Shown in pieces: positions 30,850-32,690 of a stretch of 32,690 nucleotides of DNA (position 1 is its first letter; every line of letters begins with the position of its first letter). Under the pieces are notes generated by a model. The model was not told where the DNA came from. It searched no databases and worked only from the letters and a program-made list of their open reading frames with translations. The position numbers and the translations under genes were made by a program. This DNA comes from Nocardiopsis sp. JB363 (GTDB lineage Bacteria; Actinomycetota; Actinomycetes; Streptosporangiales; Streptosporangiaceae): the NCBI RefSeq assembly GCF_900143625.1, contig NZ_FRFF01000143.1, positions 1 to 32,690 on the forward strand, written 5' to 3'.

Positions 30850-32345
30850 GGCCCGCTCCTCGCATGCGCGGGGAGCAGGGGTGCTCGGTGAACGGCACCC
30901 GGTGACCGAGGGGTCCATCCCCGCGTGCGCGGGGAGCAGGACCGCGTCGGCGGCGGCCTTGGCGGCGCGCTGGGTCCATCCCCGCGTGCGCGGGGAGCAG
31001 TCCCGGCGGGCCAACCGGACCTGGCGGATGATGGGTCCATCCCCGCGTGCGCGGGGAGCAGACGGGTGCCGGGGGTCAGGGCGAGGGCGAGACGGGTCCA
31101 TCCCCGCGTGCGCGGGGAGCAGGTGGGCCTGGACATGAAGCTCCGAAACGGCATGGGTCCATCCCCGCGTGCGCGGGGAGCAGGTGGGCCTGGACATGAA
31201 GCTCCGAAACGGCATGGGTCCATCCCCGCGTGCGCGGGGAGCAGGTGGGCCTGGACATGAAGCTCCGAAACGGCATGGGTCCATCCCCGCGTGCGCGGGG
31301 AGCAGTTGTGCATCCCCGCCGCGAAGCTCTGCGGGTCGTGGTCCATCCCCGCGTGCGCGGGGAGCAGTCGAAGTGGGAGCGACGGTACTGGGCAGCCCAG
31401 GGTCCATCCCCGCGTGCGCGGGGAGCAGATGTCTCCATTTTCTTTACTGTCGGTCACGACGGGTCCATCCCCGCGTGCGCGGGGAGCAGGGTGGGCGGTG
31501 GGAACGCCGGGGGTGGTGATGGGGTCCATCCCCGCGTGCGCGGGGAGCAGGAGTGAGGAACGAGCTCGCAGCCATCCGGTGCGGGTCCATCCCCGCGTGC
31601 GCGGGGAGCAGCCAGCACTGACGAAACGCGGAAGGCCCGCCCCGGGTCCATCCCCGCGTGCGCGGGGAGCAGCAGGCCCGGCCACGGGATCAGCTCCTTC
31701 ATCACGGGTCCATCCCCGCGTGCGCGGGGAGCAGGCACCCGCTCGGAGGGTTCGGGGACGGCACGGGGGTCCATCCCCGCGTGCGCGGGGAGCAGGCGCC
31801 ACCCATGCCGAACGCGCGGGTGTACTCGGGTCCATCCCCGCGTGCGCGGGGAGCAGCGCGCGTAGGCGAGGAGTTCCTCCCCCCACGTGGGTCCATCCCC
31901 GCGTGCGCGGGGAGCAGTGGTCGTCGTCCGGGCTCTGGTTCTGTCCGGCGGGTCCATCCCCGCGTGCGCGGGGAGCAGCTGCGAGGACCAGCGCAGCGAC
32001 CACACGGCTGGGGTCCATCCCCGCGTGCGCGGGGAGCAGACAGCAGAACCCTGGAAGAGCAACTGGACTCGGGGTCCATCCCCGCGTGCGCGGGGAGCAG
32101 ACGGTGGTCCACTCGCCCGGCGCCACGGTCTGGGGTCCATCCCCGCGTGCGCGGGGAGCAGCCGGAGAGGAAGGACAGCACTCGTGGTTCACCGGGTCCA
32201 TCCCCGCGTGCGCGGGGAGCAGTGATGAGTGCGTGCGCGTGGCGCATATCGGGGGGGTCCATCCCCGCGTGCGCGGGGAGCAGGGTGGGGGCGGCCTGGC
32301 CGCCGTACATCACCCCGGGTCCATCCCCGCGTGCGCGGGGAGCAG
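30850..32345 (-). CRISPR. CRISPR array 2, type I-E, 25 repeats and 24 spacers
   Basis: The repeat is the same 29-base sequence as in array 1. The period is 61 bases, with 33-base spacers at 31306-31338, 31673-31705 and 32284-32316. The leftmost repeat (30850-30878) is degenerate at about six positions, and one internal repeat (31339-31367) starts with T instead of G. The leader is at the right, so transcription is leftwards towards cas3. Three consecutive spacers are identical (31123-31154, 31184-31215, 31245-31276). Confidence 0.98.
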
Positions 32346-32450
32346 TCTCGCTGACCTGCGCCTTTACCCGACGAACATGCTCGAATCTGCAACTTGTTGC
32401 AAGTTGGACACCAGAACCTTTTCTTCACAAAGGGGACTGATCGAGTCTTC
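32346..32450 (-). promoter_or_regulatory. Leader of CRISPR array 2
   Basis: The first 66 bases match leader 1 closely, identical over the repeat-proximal 16 bases and over CGAACATGCTCGAAT. CAACTTG and CAAGTTG around TTG form a 7-base inverted repeat at the site where leader 1 has GCAACTAGTTGC (here GCAACTTGTTGC, 32389-32400). Beyond base 32411 the two leaders diverge. It should carry the integration site and the array promoter. Confidence 0.85.
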
Positions 32451-32491
32451 GGGGCTCTTCACACTGTGGTCAACGGTAGCGGAGGAGCCCC
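32451..32491 (-). terminator. Inverted repeat between end-of-window gene and leader 2
   Basis: GGGGCTC (32451-32457) and GAGCCCC (32485-32491) are perfect 7-base arms with a 27-base loop, 24 bases beyond the stop of the partial gene at the right edge. This may be a terminator insulating array 2. The loop is long, so the call is weak. Confidence 0.3.
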
Positions 32492-32514
32492 GGTTTTGAG
32501 GGACAGCCTTGGCG

Positions 32515-32690
32515 TTACAGCAATCCGGCGGTGAGGTGGTGGGCGAAGGCACCAGCTAAGGCGGCCAAGGTGTAGCCGAACAGGGGCCAGGCGATGCGGG
32601 GGCGTCGGCGAGGTTTGCGGTGGCTGCGCGGACGCCGGGGGCGGCGCGGGAGCGGCGGGCGTTCCGGGCGCGGGCGGGGCACCCGCGGGC
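32515..32690 (-). CDS. Partial small Arg/Pro-rich membrane protein
   Basis: An open frame runs from the window edge to TAA at 32515. The visible 57 codons encode an Arg/Pro-rich stretch, then RIAWPLFGYTLAALAGAFAH and a short tail ending AGLL. The hydrophobic run could be one membrane helix at the C-terminus. An in-frame GTG occurs at 32682, but the true start may lie outside the window. No family is recognised. High-GC DNA gives spurious open frames easily, so this is tentative. Confidence 0.35.
   Translation of the reverse strand, partial: PRVPRPRPERPPLPRRPRRPRSHRKPRRRPRIAWPLFGYTLAALAGAFAHHLTAGLL

Noticed and set aside
18650..32450. A new defence system in the CRISPR block
   Set aside because: Gene order and all catalytic motifs match canonical type I-E. 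No unknown gene is inserted within the cas operon, so only its flanks and spacers are unusual.
30792..32499. Long open frames on both strands across array 2
   Set aside because: Same repeat-derived peptides as in array 1; not genes.

Overview
The window is high-GC DNA, with third codon positions almost always G or C and frequent GTG and TTG starts, typical of a filamentous actinomycete. The type I-E CRISPR repeat, a CelR/CebR-like operator in a cellulase gene and the general gene content suggest the Nocardiopsis/Thermobifida group (Nocardiopsidaceae). That genus-level placement is an inference. The left edge is the end of a draft contig: the first 45 bases read as an Illumina P5/i5/Nextera adapter rather than genome.

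Layout. (1) 1-245: adapter, a short 8-bp tandem repeat and a terminator. (2) 246-2704: a translationally coupled metY-metX pair for methionine/homocysteine synthesis. (3) 2830-8983: a large BTAD/AfsR-type regulator followed by a SAM methyltransferase, divergent from an FMN reductase and a 14-helix drug-efflux-type MFS transporter. The divergent gap carries a direct repeat at 22-bp spacing. (4) 9112-11595: a ClpC-type AAA+ unfoldase, ending at a strong hairpin shared with a convergent gene. (5) 11649-14349: a secreted GH5 glycoside hydrolase with a CelR/CebR-like box, a 46-residue proline-rich small protein, and an SDR oxidoreductase. (6) 14517-18508: a membrane-anchored PQQ-like beta-propeller protein, a glyoxalase-like protein, an F420/PPOX-family flavoprotein and a GH114-type lipoprotein.

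(7) 18688-32450 is a defence block, all on the minus strand. Read 5' to 3' it runs: leader 2 and CRISPR array 2 (25 repeats), cas3-cas8e-cse2-cas7e-cas5e-cas6e-cas1-cas2, leader 1 and CRISPR array 1 (30 repeats), an AT-richer hicB-hicA toxin-antitoxin pair, and a two-repeat remnant of an older array. Cas3 is the nuclease-helicase. Cas8e, Cse2, Cas7, Cas5 and Cas6e form Cascade, with Cas6e also cutting pre-crRNA. Cas1-Cas2 insert new spacers at the two related leaders. Almost every cas junction overlaps by 1 to 11 bases, so one co-translated operon is likely.

I see no wholly new system. The most noteworthy items are the near-palindromic spacers, a spacer present three times in a row, the matched leaders with a conserved inverted repeat, array 2 running directly into cas3, the hicBA pair sitting between array 1 and an array remnant, the CelR-like box inside the GH5 signal-peptide codons, and the adapter at the contig end.
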